Part shown: positions 13,701 to 28,000 of the stretch, piece by piece | How the letters are laid out: each line of letters starts with the position of its first letter | How positions within the stretch are numbered: the first letter of the stretch is position 1 | Source: Tridacna crocea | Taxonomy: Eukaryota; Mollusca; Bivalvia; Cardiida; Cardiidae | Direction: 5' to 3' | NCBI GenBank assembly: GCA_943736015.1 | Contig: OX031073.1 | Span: 31,585,210-31,649,209 of the forward strand | DNA length: 64,000 bases | The notes under the pieces: model-generated | What the model saw: only the letters and a program-made list of their open reading frames with translations | What the model was told of the DNA's origin: nothing | Database searches by the model: none | Position numbers and translations under genes: made by a program

Positions 13701-16700
13701 GGTTTTAAAGAGAAATAATGAATTAAGAATACCATCACCCCCCCCCCCCCACCTCTCCCCCCCTTGTCTGGAGGTCTGATCTCTGATAAGCCATGCTGTT
13801 GCAAAAGGGGGCCTGATGCATTTATCTGATGCATGATATCAAGCAAGTCATGACATAAGTATGGGTCCACAAAACATGGTACATCAGAACTGACTACATC
13901 ATAAGGTAGTATTTTCCTTTGTTGGCCCTGGTCAGCATGCACTGAGTGTGCAAACTTACTTTTCGCAGGCTGACCTGGCAGAAACTTGTTGTTGTGGGTA
14001 GAATTTCTATATCACAATGGTTGCTGTCCTTAATGTTTCAGCTAGTTTTCAGTTTATTTGGAAGAGATGCCGCCTGCCGGTGCCCTATATACTATTTTTG
14101 CGTTATGCTTTTATGGAAGTATCTGATATTATTTTACTATTAACCCATTACCACACAATCCCTACTTTTGATGACCCTGAGAAAGAAGCCTGTAGAAAAC
14201 ATTGTGGGAAAAGGAGAAAATGCTGGTTACCAGCATTTTCTCCTTTTCCCACAATGTTTTCGTCCCTTCACAAATTAAATTTCAAATTTTCAGTTACTTT
14301 TATTTTGTCATCTGCAAATACTTTCAATTTGGATGAAGCTAAAATTTTGTCATTTACTGATAAACCATGTAATAGGATTTTATTAAGTGGAGTAGGAATT
14401 AAAAGGTGTTGAAACCATTTTAGGTCTAATTTTAAATACAGAAAGTAAGTTTCTTATTGACTAAACTAGAATGGTTAAGCTAGTCAGAAACTGTTCTATT
14501 GAAACCTAGAAAATTATGAAGAATTAGAATGCAGTTTAAAATCATTGTGAATTTGGCCGAGGTATAGTCCAGGGTTTCACTCTCTGTTTTAGGGTGCAGT
14601 ATCAGAAGCCCGGGCTCCTGTGTCTGTTGCTGTCAGATTCCTGTATGTTTTATATGACTGGGTGAATGCACCCTGGTCCCAGCCATTACCAGGTAAGGCC
14701 CTCTGGCTTAACCTATTCAATTAACTCATTACCAGACTACATTATTTTAGATTTGTCCAAATCAAAAGCATTTGCGGACGAAAAAATAGAAATGACTGGA
14801 ATTTTAAAATTTGTTTTGTGAAGGGTAGAAAACATTTCAGGAAAAGGAGAAAATGCTGGTAACCAGCATTTTCTCCTTTTCCCGCAATGTTTTCAAAAGG
14901 CTTTTTTTCCCAGGTGCATCAAAAGTAGGGATTGTGTTGTTAGGGAACTCAATTCATCATTCATGCAGTGTGATGTTAATTATTTTATCTAATATCAATT
15001 TCTTAAGCAGATTACCCAGTTTTGTTTCTTTTCTCTATGAAGCAAATTATGGCCAAATTTTGTTGAACAAAGCATTTTTCTAAAGCAATTGTACCAGTAG
15101 ACAGTCTTTGATTTGTGATATCCAGTAGAAGCACTGTTGAAAACAAACTAAAATCTGTATTAGAATGTAACTTAGATTATTATGAAAGCATTTCCTAATA
15201 ACAATATGTTTGGTAGATCTTAATTGGGAGCATTTTGCAGGTAAAGAAAAAGTAGAAAAAATTATGGGAAAAGGAGGAAAAGCATATGACGAACATTTTC
15301 TCCTTTCCAACAATGTATTCCAGAGCTTTTTTATACCCCGCTAAACATGTTTTCGGGGGTATATTGGAATCTGCCTGTCTGTCCGTCTGTGTGTCCATCC
15401 GTCTGTGTGTCTGTCTGTGTACAAATACTGTCAAAGCGCTGGCGGGGGTATTAAGTCACATTCAATGACAGCTCTAGTTCCCTCTGTGATTGAAACATGG
15501 AAGTATGAGGTAATTGTAAAATATCATAAAGTCAGATTTTAATGCTGTTTGACAGCCAAAGACTCTGATAAAACCATAAAGAGCAGGAAGAAGTCTGGTA
15601 AGAACTGTTGACAAACCTCGTTCTGGCATGCTTCAAATTGTTGCTATTAACAATAACATTAAGGGTCTTGAATTGAGATAAAGCTTTTTCAAACGCAAAC
15701 TGTGAATGATTTTTGTGCCGTTTTGTGATATATTTTTTACTGCCTAGGTCATTGTTTAATCTATAGGTCTATTTGAATAGGTTTAACTCTTTACCAAACA
15801 ACAAAATTGTGGACTAGCCCAAATAGAAAGCATTGCAGGCGACAAAATAAATGTAAATCAAAAATTGAAATTTGAGTTGGAAAGGGTAGAAAACATTGTG
15901 GGAAAAGGAGAAGATGTTGGTTACCAGTATTTTCTCCTTTTCCCACGATTTTTTCAAGGGCTTTCTTTCACAGGGTCATTAAAAGTCGGGATTGTGTGGT
16001 AAAGAGTTAAAAAGACTGTGAGAAAATAGATAATCTGATCCCTGGTATTCTTTCTTTCTTCAATTTTGTTGACAAAACCTTTGGCCCTCAAAGTTCTGAA
16101 AGAAGGATATTGTATGCTTAACACTTTCCCAGACGACAAATTTTGGACTCTTCCAAACCAAAAGAGCTTGCAGACGACAATTTTAGATTTGGAGAAAATG
16201 GCAGAAAGTTCTCAAAAAGGGTAGAAAACACTGTGGGAAAAGGAGAAATTGCTCATTACGAGCAATTTCTCCTTTTCCCGCAGCGTTTTCAAAAGACTTT
16301 TACTGCAGACACGTAAAAACCAGGGCTTGTTTGGGAAAGGGTTAATTAACTCTTTACCAAACAACAATATTTTAGACTGGTTCAAATTGGAAGCATTGGC
16401 AGACAACAAAATAAAAGTGATTGAAAATTTGAAATTTGTTTTGTGAAGGGTAGAAAACATTGTGGGAAAAGGAGAAAATGCTGGTTACCAGCATTTTCTC
16501 CATTTCCCACAATGTTTTCCAAAGGCTTCTTTCTCAGGGGCATCAAAAGTAGGGATTGTGTGGTAATGGGTTAACTCTTTACCACATAACACATTCTTAG
16601 ACTTGTCCAAACTCAAAGCATTTGCAGATGACAATATAAACATGCCACAAATGATGAAATTAGCCTTTGATAGGATAGAAAACATTGTGGGAAAAGGAGA

Positions 16701-18979
16701 AAATGCTGGTTACCAGCATTTTCTCCTTTTCCCACAATGTTTTCAAAAGGCTTCTTCCTCTGGGGTGTTAAAACTCAGGACTGTGTGGCATAGGATTAAG
16801 GGTTAGCTGTTGAAATCTAATTTTCCACCTTCCACTCTGAATTATCTGTGTTATGATGAATTCTAGATTGAACGCTAAATGCAGAGCTGCTTTTTCGCTT
16901 GTGTGTGAAGTTGTGTGCTCCTTGTTAAAGAAACCATGCCATATCTCAACCATTTACAAGACATCAAATTTTTAGTCTTGTCCAAATTGAAAACATTTGC
17001 AGACAACAATTTCACTGTGGCTCGAATAATAAAAATTTTCCAAGGGTACAAAACATCATGGGAAAAGGAGAAAATGCTGGTTACCAGCATTTCCTCCTTT
17101 TCCCTCAATGTTTTTAGGTGGCTTCCTTTCCAGGGTCATTAAAAGTGGAAATTGTCTATTAACCCTTTCCCAAACAATCCCTGGTTTTTACGGGTCTAGA
17201 GTGGTAGCCTTTTGAAAACATTGTTGGAAAAGGAGAAAATGCTGGTAACCAGCATTTTCTCCTTTTCCCACAATGTTTTCTATCCTATCATAGACAGAAA
17301 TCATCTTTTCAGCCAGAGTTCAATTGTTGTCTGCAAATGCGTTCAATTTGGTGTAGTTCAATTTGGTGCATTTCCTCTTTTTCCCTCAATGTTTTTAGGT
17401 GGCTTCCTTTCCAGGGTCATTAAAAGTGGAAATTGTCTATTAACCCTTTCCCAAACAATCCCTGGTTTTTACGGGTCTAGAATGGTAGCCTTTTGAAAAC
17501 ATTGTGGGAAAAGGAGAAAATGCTGGTAACCAGCATTTTCTCCTTTTCCCACAATGTTTTCTATCCTATCATAGACAGAAATCATCTTTTCAACAAGAGT
17601 TCAATTGTCGTCTGCAAATGCGTTCAATTTGGTGTAGTCCAAAAGTTTGTCATTTGGGAAAGGCTTAAAGGGTCAATTATGGCATGATAATAATTCATGG
17701 AATATACATGTACTTAAATTCTACATAACTCTCTTCATGTTCCTTCACTTTAAGTCTGCCTGCCTGGGTGGTTCAGTGGTGAGCATGTTGGACTCATGAC
17801 CTGATGGTTGTGAGTTGGATACCCAGAGTCGAACTTTCTTTCTGGCATATTTTTGCCTGTAACCTCTGCTGAAGCATGTGAGAAAAGTGGTCAGTGGCTT
17901 TGGAAAAAAAGTTGTGCAGATACTGGTATGATAAAGCCAGGAAACACATGTGCATCACAGACGGCCATGATATGACCTTAGCTGTCAAAGTGGCATTAAA
18001 CCCCAATACAACCAACCAACCTATTCACTTTAAGTCTAAGGTAAAAGCCATTGTAGCTTAAAATAAAGAGAATGAGAAGTAGAGGATCTTACATGAGTGT
18101 TTATGTATTATGATTTTATCAAACAAGTTGACTAAAATTCTATGATCCAAGCCTTGGCGAGCATCAGATACATTTTAGTCAACAAGTGAGATTCTATTTA
18201 TCAAATAAAACAAATGACAGACAGGAGAATATCCTGCAACAGCCTCTATACGATTCACAGGTTCATGTTTACATAGTTGCTTCGTTTTAAAAATGCACAG
18301 ACACAACTAGACAGTTCTGTTATATTAACAATGAAAGAAGAGTGAAACAGTTTATAGAGGGGTTAAACACGCCTATATCTGCAATGAGGTTGACTTTAAG
18401 TGACTTCTGCTGCCTTTCTTGGTTTTTATTAACTGTGAAAATCAAAACTTTCCATGCATATACCTCTTAGCAACAGTGATATCATTTTTCTCTGAAGCGT
18501 GTATCACTACAAATTCCCTTGAAACTGTGGTTTGTTTCTTAGGCTTCACGCCCTTGTGACTGAAAACTGATCAGAACCAGGACCAAAAAAAACGATAACC
18601 ACTACTGTATTATCGAAAATAAGTCATGGGTTTAATACGCTACCTAGGGGGAGGGGGGGGGGGGTGTTTACGTGATATAACAGAATCTGCAGTAACTCCA
18701 GAAGTTTGTGCCCTAGACTGTTGAAATTAAGTAAAGTGATAAATCTTGATATTGGAATTATTCCCATGTAAACATCTTCATTTACAACTATGGTAAAAGT
18801 TACTTAAAATTTGTTGTAAGAGGAGTAAAATTCTTTTTAAGAAGGGAGATAAAGCTAGTTACTAACATTTTCTTCTTTTTCCACAACATTTTTCAAAGAT
18901 CTTCTTCATTTAGGTTGTTGAAATCCAGGATTGTTTGGTGAAAGTTTAAACTTGGTTATTTGATTTCTTTAAGTAAATG

Positions 18980-19010
<31 letters not shown>

Positions 19011-22000
19011 GTCTTTTATGCTGCTCGCAACATCACTTCAGTCAATCATGGGGACAGCTCACACTAAACATTAACCAGATGATAAACTTTTAGCCTTTTT
19101 CAAATTGAAAGCATTCACAGACAACAATTTTAATATGGCTCAAATGGTGCAACTGTTTATTGATAGGATAGAAAACATGGTGGGAAAAGGAAAAAATACT
19201 GGTTACCAGCATTTTCTCCTTTCCTCACAATGTTTTCAGAAGGCTTCTTTCAATGAGTCATCAAGATTTTGGATTGTGTGATGACGGGTTATTATGTATG
19301 AAATTTATCCATGTTGTTGACTGCTAAGCACAACACAGAGACCTTTTGCAGACAGTGCAGGTCAAGATCAGACTGCAGAGAATGTGAAGTCTGATCTAGG
19401 ATCTACACTTTCTGACATAGAGATAGATTAAGGTTTAATAATTTTAAAGATACAAGAGTAAATAAACATAGTTGATGCTTTACAGTATGTAGAATCTAGT
19501 TAGCTTTGTTGGTGTAGATAAAAAAAAAATCAATATAGTGTGTCTGGGATAAAGAAGTGCAAGGAATTTGTCTCCAGTTTAAAGCAGAAACCGTGGCTGT
19601 AATGTCTAGGGATAGCCTCCATTAAATGATATGTGTTTTCTATCCTTCATAATCTGTGCAACCTTGCAACTATTAGAGGCAACATTTGCTTCAAAGATAC
19701 AAGAATGACTATAGTTTCATAAAATAAAGATAAAGTTGATTAAAGAATGCTTGAAAACGAATTAAGATGTACCTTTAAAGGAGATTATTAATTAACTATT
19801 GGATATATAGAAGTTATACAAGGAAACCAGTCCACACAATACCAGTCACATTTCTGATTTAGTACACAGGTCGTGACCCCGGCTTAATATGACTTGACCT
19901 ATGATCAGTACAGTTGACCTCATATCAATATTGATGATCCTCGACCAATACAGAAATCCTTGAACGTGATTGGTCAAAAGTTCAGTGGCGTGAGTGTCTG
20001 CGCTTATTTTTTGCCAATCACGTTCCAGGAGGCGGCAAAGTAAACGTAACTCAAAAATTGATATTTGTTTCCGGCAGGGTAGAAAACATTGTGGGAAAAA
20101 GAAGGCCTCTTTTTCAGGGTCGTAAAAACCAGAGATTGTTTGGTAAAGCGTTAATTGATAAAATGGTCATTAATCAAGTGATTTCGTAGTGGCCCAGTTA
20201 CAGGTCCTCGATCAGCCGTATTGACCCTCGGCCTTCGGCCTCGGGCCAATACGGCTGACCTCAGACCTGTAACTGGGCCAATACAAAATCACTTGATTAA
20301 TAACATTATAGTAATGGTATTGTGTATATTGCAGACTTTGACAATGAGGTTGGGTATCAAGGATTTGATCAACTACCATTTGGTGCTTGTGAAGATCCAG
20401 TCAGGTAGAGACTACTTATCCCTTATCTTCCACGTTCTTTTCTTTTATTTCACCCCCACAAAACCAATGTTTTTGGGGATATACTGGAATCAGCCTGTCT
20501 GTATGTGTGCCTGCCCATCCATGTGTCTGTCTGTGTACAAAATACTTGTAATTTGGTGTCATGAACTCCTCAAACAATTTTCTTTCAATTGTATTGAAAC
20601 TTTGCACATATACCGATCATATATTGAAGATTTGCAAGATGTAATTTTCAAGTGTCAGCTCTTCTTGGTTTAGGAATTATCTCCCCTTGAACTTGGCACT
20701 TTTTTCTGTCAAAGCGCTGATGGGAGTATTAAGCCACATTCATTGCAGCTCTAGTTTTCTGTGGGATCACTCCGTCCTTACCACATAGCTTCTTCCAGCA
20801 TGAAATCAATACCAAGCAACTGCATTAAGGAGAATTCTCTTTAGCTCAGTGGTTAAGGTGTTGACTTTTTAACTCTTTACCAAATGACAAAATTTTAGAC
20901 TTGTCCAAATTGAAAGCGTTTGCTGATGGCACAATACACGTGACTCAGAAATTGAAACTTGACTTTAGAAGAGTAGAAAACATTGCGAGTAAAAGGAGAA
21001 AATACTGGTGCTGTTTACCAGCATTTTCTCCTTTTTCCACAATGTTTTCTGGAGGCCTCTTCCTCTGACCATGGATTGTTTGGCAAAGGCCAAACCTCAA
21101 TAAATGGGGATGTTTTCCACACACATTCAAGTCTTTGACATTTTATCTCTCTTTAATTATTGGAGATATTTACTTCAGTTCCTGTCTTTGACAAGTTCTT
21201 CACCATTTAAAAAGGGGAACTCATACAAGGGCAGGCAACCATCAAAATGCTTTTAATAGAGATATGCCCCTTTTTCCAAATGAATTTTTATCTCCATCAG
21301 AATTCAAGCAAACTGCAGCAGGGCATTGGTACATGAGTGGATGCAATTCTCTTGTTGGAGTCTGCAGCATTGTATAATAATAGAAGGGATGAACAGATAG
21401 CTGTCTAAGATCATTAGCAGACAGGGATTAGAAGAGTGTGAGACAGAAAAATTAACTCTTTACCACACAATACTGACCCTTGACAACCCTGAGAAAGAAG
21501 ACTTTAAAATGCTGGTAACCAGCATTTTTACTTCTCCTGACAATGTTTTCTAACCTTCCCAAAACAAATTTCAATTTTTCAGTCACTTTGATTTTGTTGT
21601 CTGCTTATACTTTCAATGTGGAACAGTCAAAAATTTTGTTGTTGGGTAAAGAGTTAGCTCATTACTAAATGACAATATTTTAGGCATGTAGAAATCGAAA
21701 TCATTTGCAGATGACAAAATAAAAGTGACTGAAAACTTGAAATTTGTTTTGTGAAGGGTAGAAAACATTGTGGGAAAAGGAGAAAATGCTGGTTACCAGC
21801 ATTTTTTCCTTTTCCCACACTGTTTTCTAAAGGCTTATTTCTCAGGGTCGTCAAAAGTAGGGATTGTGTGGTAATGGGTTTAGCAATCATTACAGCCTGT
21901 ACCCAGGTGGGATGCAGCATGGTAGAGTAAACAGAGGTTTTTGTTTTTCAGTGCTCTAAACTTGTACTGTACCTGGCCAAGTCTTTCAGAGGACATGATC

Positions 22001-25000
22001 GTAGAAAACCAAGTGTACAGGTAATTTTCTCTTTCTTTTTATATCTGCGCAAAACAAATGATGTCCACCCATCCGTGTGTCTGTCTGTGTGCAAAATACT
22101 ACTATTTGGAAATAAGCAGTCAGTGTAGATCCAAGATCAGACCTTCCTATTTTGTGCAGTCTGATCCTTATCTACCCTGTGTGCAGAAGCAACTAAAGCC
22201 GCGGTTCATCAATTTAAGCCTTTACTACATCATCCCCAGTTTCAGTGCTCTTGAAATAGAAGGCTTTTGATAACATTGTGGGAAAAAGAGAAAATGCTGC
22301 TGACCAGCATTTTCTCCTTTTCCTACAATGTTTTCTCAACCTAATCAAAAACAGAAATCATCACTGGAGTAACATTTATTTTGTCATCTGCAGGTTGTTT
22401 CAATTTGGTTGCGTCCAAAATTTTGGGATTCTGGTAACCCTTTACATCACAAGCCCGACTCTAAAAACCCTGAGAAAGAAAACCTTTGAAATTGTTGTGA
22501 GAAAAGGAGAGAGTGCTGGTAACCAGCATCTTCTCATTTTCCCACATTGTTTTCAACCCTTTCAAGAGATATTATTATCCTGTAACTTGTAAATTGTTAA
22601 AAAAGTTAAATTAGAAAATTAAAAAAAGTTTTAGCGTGTAAATTGTTAAAAACATGTAAATTGTCCTCTGTAAATTCCCTAAATGTGGACAACTCTGAAA
22701 TTTTGTTGTGTGGTAAGAGGTGAAGAGTCACGGGTTAACTTTGTGTATTTTTAGTGATTTGGACCCACTACAAGCCCCACAATGGTCAGTAAGAATACAG
22801 ATGACTGATGATCCGCAATGTTTGTTAGGTAAATATGGATACTTATTACTGAATACTCATATCCTTTTCCATTTACAATTATTTTTATTTATCTCTTTAC
22901 AAAACAATCCCATGTTTCTGTGAATGTGAGAAAATACATTTACTCCTTTTCCAACAATATTTTCTATCATCTCAAAAAACAAAAAGTCATATGAGCAGCA
23001 CATAACTTGTTACCAATTGTAAAAAACTTAGGATTGTCCAAATTGAAAGCATTTACAAAATAAAAATGATTGAAAATTTGAAATTTGTTTTGTGAAGGGT
23101 AGAAAACATTGTGGAAAAAGGAGGAAATGCTGGTTACCAGCATTTTCTCCTTTTCCCACAATGTTTTCAAAAGGCTTCTTTCTCAGGGTCGCCAAAGGTA
23201 TGGAATGTGTGGTAATGGGCTAAGGTAACAATTGCTACCAAAACTAAACAAAGCAGGTATTTTTATCACATGTAAGAATGCACCATTTAGTCCATTATGA
23301 TAAAAATGCCACTTGACTCCTTTAATCTGTATGATATAATTGTCGGCATTATTGCTGTGTGAAATCAAGCCTTCAACTATCGATACTTACAGTGATTTGA
23401 TTTTATTTTCAGGTGAATACCTCATCAATTTTCTGGCTCTGTGTCATAGAAAAGAGACCCTAGATCAATTGGTGGGAAATCTTGTTGGTGACATAGACTC
23501 AGGTGAATATTAATTTCTAATGTCTTTCACTTCTATAGTTGCCGTCACGGCAAGTTAAGATAAAAGGTAAGACTGTGCAGTCTGATCTTTGACCTACACT
23601 GTCTGCTTTGCCTCAGGTAGCTCAGTCAGTTTGCTGCACAACTTGAGAACACAGGGTCTAGGGTTCGATCCCTGGCTACAATCCCTGGCTCGGCCAATTT
23701 CTTTCTGGGGATTGATGATAGTCACTTCGACAGGAATCATTCGTCTCCAGCGGCTGACCATTGTTTTGACGATGATCATGTGGGAAGGCAGCCAGTGGCT
23801 TGGAAAGAAAACTTTGCGATGTACTGGTAAGAGAAACTCCAGAAACGCATGTATAGGTGCACTGGCCACAGCAATATAACTGATAAATGTTGAAAGTGTG
23901 AAATACCATACAATCATTCTCCCTTTGCTGGTCATTGTTTCAAATAGCTCTTTGCTAAAGGAGACTATTGTACAAAGTACCTGTACAAGATGAAAACCAT
24001 CAATAGGAACACTGGTTACCAAAGTCAAACACCATACAAACAAACAAGTCAAGATTTTTTTTTATTTAACTGTATAGAGGCAGACATCAGCAGTGCATTA
24101 CACAAGTTGACAGAGCCATCAATGGGCTACAACATACCTTCCCTTTCCTCCTATGTCTCACAACCACAGACCCAGAAACCCAAACCCAAAGATGTTCCTA
24201 TACAGGGCGAACTGCTAGATCAGATCTTACAGGTACATATGTATATTGCTGATTGCGGTCATTATATTTACACAAAGAATCATTAAGTCTTTACCGAACA
24301 ACAATATTTTAGACAGGTCTAATTTGAAAACGCTTGCAGCTGAGAATATGAAAGGGTAGAAAACATTGTGGGAAAAGAAGACAATGCTGGTTACCAGCAT
24401 TTGATGTAAACCTCTATTTTCTTTTATTAACCCATTACCACACAACCCCTACTTTTGATGCCCCTTAGATAGAAGCCTTTAGAAAACATTGTGGGAAAAG
24501 GAGAAAATGCTGGTAACCAGCATTTGATGTAAACCTCTATTTTCTTTTATTAAAGCACTCGGCATGAAAAATAGGTAATTTTTAGTGACAGGTTATGCAT
24601 AACAGCAGCTGGTAGTGCATTTAACCCATTACCACACAATCCCTACTTTTGATGCCCCTGAGAAAGAAGCCTTTAGAAAACATTGTGGGAAAAGGAGAAA
24701 ATGCTGGTACCCAGCATTTTCTCCTTTTTCCACAATGTTTTCTACCCGTCAGAAAACAAATTTCAAATTTTCAGTCACTTTTATTTTGTTGTCTGCAAAT
24801 GCTTTCGATTTGGACAAACCTAAAATTTTGTTTAACAACGAGTTAAAGAAATGACATTTGATGATATATATTGATTTTACTTTTTACCTGGTTACTTATG
24901 TCTTGATTCCTTTACTGTGAAGTTCACAAGTCAGAAACATGGAAAGAGTGTTTCAGGCCTATATGGGCCTTTTGTTCATTTGAGTTGATGTGTTCACATA

Positions 25001-28000
25001 TAGATCTGAAAAAAAAACTTTTTTTTTTTCCTTTAAATATTTTTTTACCCGAAATAGATAAATGAAGTCCTTCACATCAGATGTGTTTCCTTTATTTTTG
25101 TTTTTAAGTTGTACACAAACATATGTCCAATTTTCTATAATAAAATCATTTCAGTACCTTTTTCCTGATGCAGCAAAACCGCTGAACTCTGAAGATGACC
25201 TTGAACTTCAACCATCAAAGTCTGGAGAAGACTTGAAAGATCATCCAATGGCCAAGGTGAGGGACTATTTCTGTGAAGAATAACCTTGACCTTTCAGAAC
25301 TTTGTCCAGTTTAAATTAGAGTGTTGGTCTCACTCACACCAAAGGCTCTGGGTTCAAGCGGAGCCCTGGTAGCTGAGTCATTAGCATGTAGGACTTGAGA
25401 ACGCAGGATCCAGGGATGGATCCTTGGCTTTGACCCCTGGCCAGCCAATTTCTTTCTGAGGATTGATGATAGTCATTGCAACAGGATTCATTCCTCTCCC
25501 ACCACTGACCATTGTTTCGACGATGATCATGTGGGAAAGGTACCAGTGGCTTGGAAAGAAAATTGTGTAGAGCACTGGTAAAGGAGACTCCAAGAACCAC
25601 GGATAGGTGCACTGGCCGCCGAGATGTAACTGAAATAATGTTAAAATTTTTATCACCATACAAACAATCAATCAATCTGGTTTCAAATCTGTTGGTGGTG
25701 AGGGGGAGGAGGTCATATCAATCTTCGAAAGTACCCACATCAAGGCACAAATTTTACCTCAGATTTGGGCTAGCTAATGTTTATCAGAAGCGGAATTATA
25801 CTAAAGGACAGGTAACTTAGTTCAGCTTGTAGTAGATCTTTCGTCTGTCTCACACCAAAGGTTTTTGGTTCAAATCTGGTGGAGAAGGGGGGACAGAGGG
25901 CTTTCAATCTTTTTAACTACCCACATCTAGGCAAAAAATTTACCTCAGATTTGGGCTACTTAACCCTTTGCCAAACAATGATGACTTTTGACAACCCAGA
26001 TGTAAAAGCCTTTTGAAAACATTTGGGAAAAGGAGAAAATGCTGGTTACCAGCATTTTCTTCTTTTCCCACAAAGTTTTCTACCCTTCCCAAATCAAATT
26101 TCAATCTTTCAGTCACATGTATTTTGCCCTTTGCAAATGCTTACAATTTGGACCAGTCTATAATTTTGCTGTTTGGTAAAGAGTTAATGACTATCCAATC
26201 CATACTAGAAGGACAAGTAGCCCTAGAAATGAAACTGACATAGTTTTGTCCAAGTTGAACAATGAATTTTCAATAAAAAGCTATCACACATCGCTTTCAG
26301 TGGAAAAACCACTGCAGCCAAGTGTTGGTATGGATATCTCTGCTGTTGTCTGAGCTTAGGATTTTTTATCATGGTGAAATTTGATAGGATTCTGCTTTAG
26401 GATTTTTAGTCATGGTGAATTTGATAGGATTCTGCTCTAGGATTTTTAGTCATGGTGAAAGTTGATTTTATTTTTTGACAGGATTCTGTTTTAGGACTTT
26501 TAGTCATGGTGAAAATTGATAGGATTCCCCCATGGTGAAATTTGTTAGGATTCTGCTGTAGGATTTTTAGTCATGGTGAAATTTTATAGGATTCCCCCCA
26601 TGATGAAATTTGATAGGATTGTGCTTTAGGATTTTAAGTCATGTGAAATTTGATAGGATTCACCCACGGTGAAATTTGATCGGATTCACCCATGGTGAAA
26701 TTTGATAGGATTGTGCTTTAGGATTTTTAGTCATGGTGAAATTTGATAGGATTTCCTCCATGGTGAAATTTGATAGGATTCCGCCTTAGGATTTTTAGTC
26801 ATGGTGAAATTTGATAGGGTTCCCCCATGGTGAAATTTGATAGGATTCCGCTTTAGGATTTTTAGTCATGGTGAAATTTGATAGGATTCCGCCTTAGGAT
26901 TTTTAGTCATGGTGAAATTTGATAGGATCTGCTTCAACCCTTCACCACACAATCCTGACTTTTAATGACCCTATGAAAGAAACCTATGAAAATATTGTGG
27001 GAAAAGGAGAAAATGCTAGTAACCAGCATTTTCTCCTTTTCCAACAATGTTTTCTTCCCTTCCTTAACCCTTTCCCAAACAACAAACTTTTGGACTAGAC
27101 CGAATTGAAAGCATTTGCAGACGACAATTCAACTCTTGCTGATAAGATGATTTCTGATTATGATAGGGTAGAAAACATTGTGGGAAAAGGAGAAAATGCT
27201 GGTTACCAGCATTTTCTCCTTTTCCCACTATGTTTTCAAAAGGCTACTATTACAGACCTGTAAAAACCAGGGTTTGTTTGGGAAAGGGTTAAACAAATTT
27301 CAGTTTTTAGTCACATTTATTTTATCATCTGTAAATGCTTCCAATATGGATTAGTCTTGAATTATGTTGTTAGGTAAAAAGTTAAAACTGTTAGGCTTAA
27401 TTTTTTTACAGGAGCTTGCCAAACAATTAAAATCCGCACCAGTCGAAGGGTTACTGCACCGACTGTCTATCTGCATGTGTGTCTTGAACCAAAACCATGG
27501 AGGTCTGTTTGCTGTAGCACAAATCTGGCAGGAGTTTGTCATGGAGATGAGGTATAGATGGGAGAACAACTTTATTATTGATGGGTGAGGCTACTTTGCC
27601 TAACTTTTAAATGACAACATTTTGGTCTCATTCAAATTAAAAGGATTTGTAGAGGGTAAAATAAACACCGCTTTAAATCTGATTAGATTTTTCTTTGAAA
27701 GAATGAAAAACAAAATGATAAAAAGCAGTGATTGTGCACTCAGGAGAACATGTTAACCCATTACCACTCAATCCCTACTTTTGACGCCCCTGAGAAAGAA
27801 GCCTTTTGAAAACACTGTGGGAAAAGGAGAAAATGCTGGTAACCAGCATTTTCTCTTTTTCCCACAGTGTTTTCTACCCTTTCCAGAACAAATTTCTATT
27901 TTTCAGTCACCTTTATTTTGTCGTCTGCAAATGCTTTCAATTTGGACCAGTCCAAAATTTTGTCGTTTGGTAATGAGTTAATGTAGTGTCATGTAAATTG

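Larger units (their letters stand above)
17088..17668 (+). repeat. 281-bp tandem duplication
   Basis: CATTTCCTCC at 17088 recurs as CATTTCCTCT at 17369, and TTAA 17159 recurs at 17440: offset 281 throughout. The unit is the right half of one TTAA-pal plus most of the next. The left breakpoint lies 4 bp past the palindrome centre. Confidence 0.9.

Noticed and set aside
20221..20673. 150-codon open frame spanning exon 10
   Set aside because: It combines one palindrome arm, exon 10 in another frame and a dispersed repeat.
23606..23690. tRNA gene
   Set aside because: Box A and box B are good, but the arms do not form a cloverleaf and the sequence continues into a SINE body shared by other copies.
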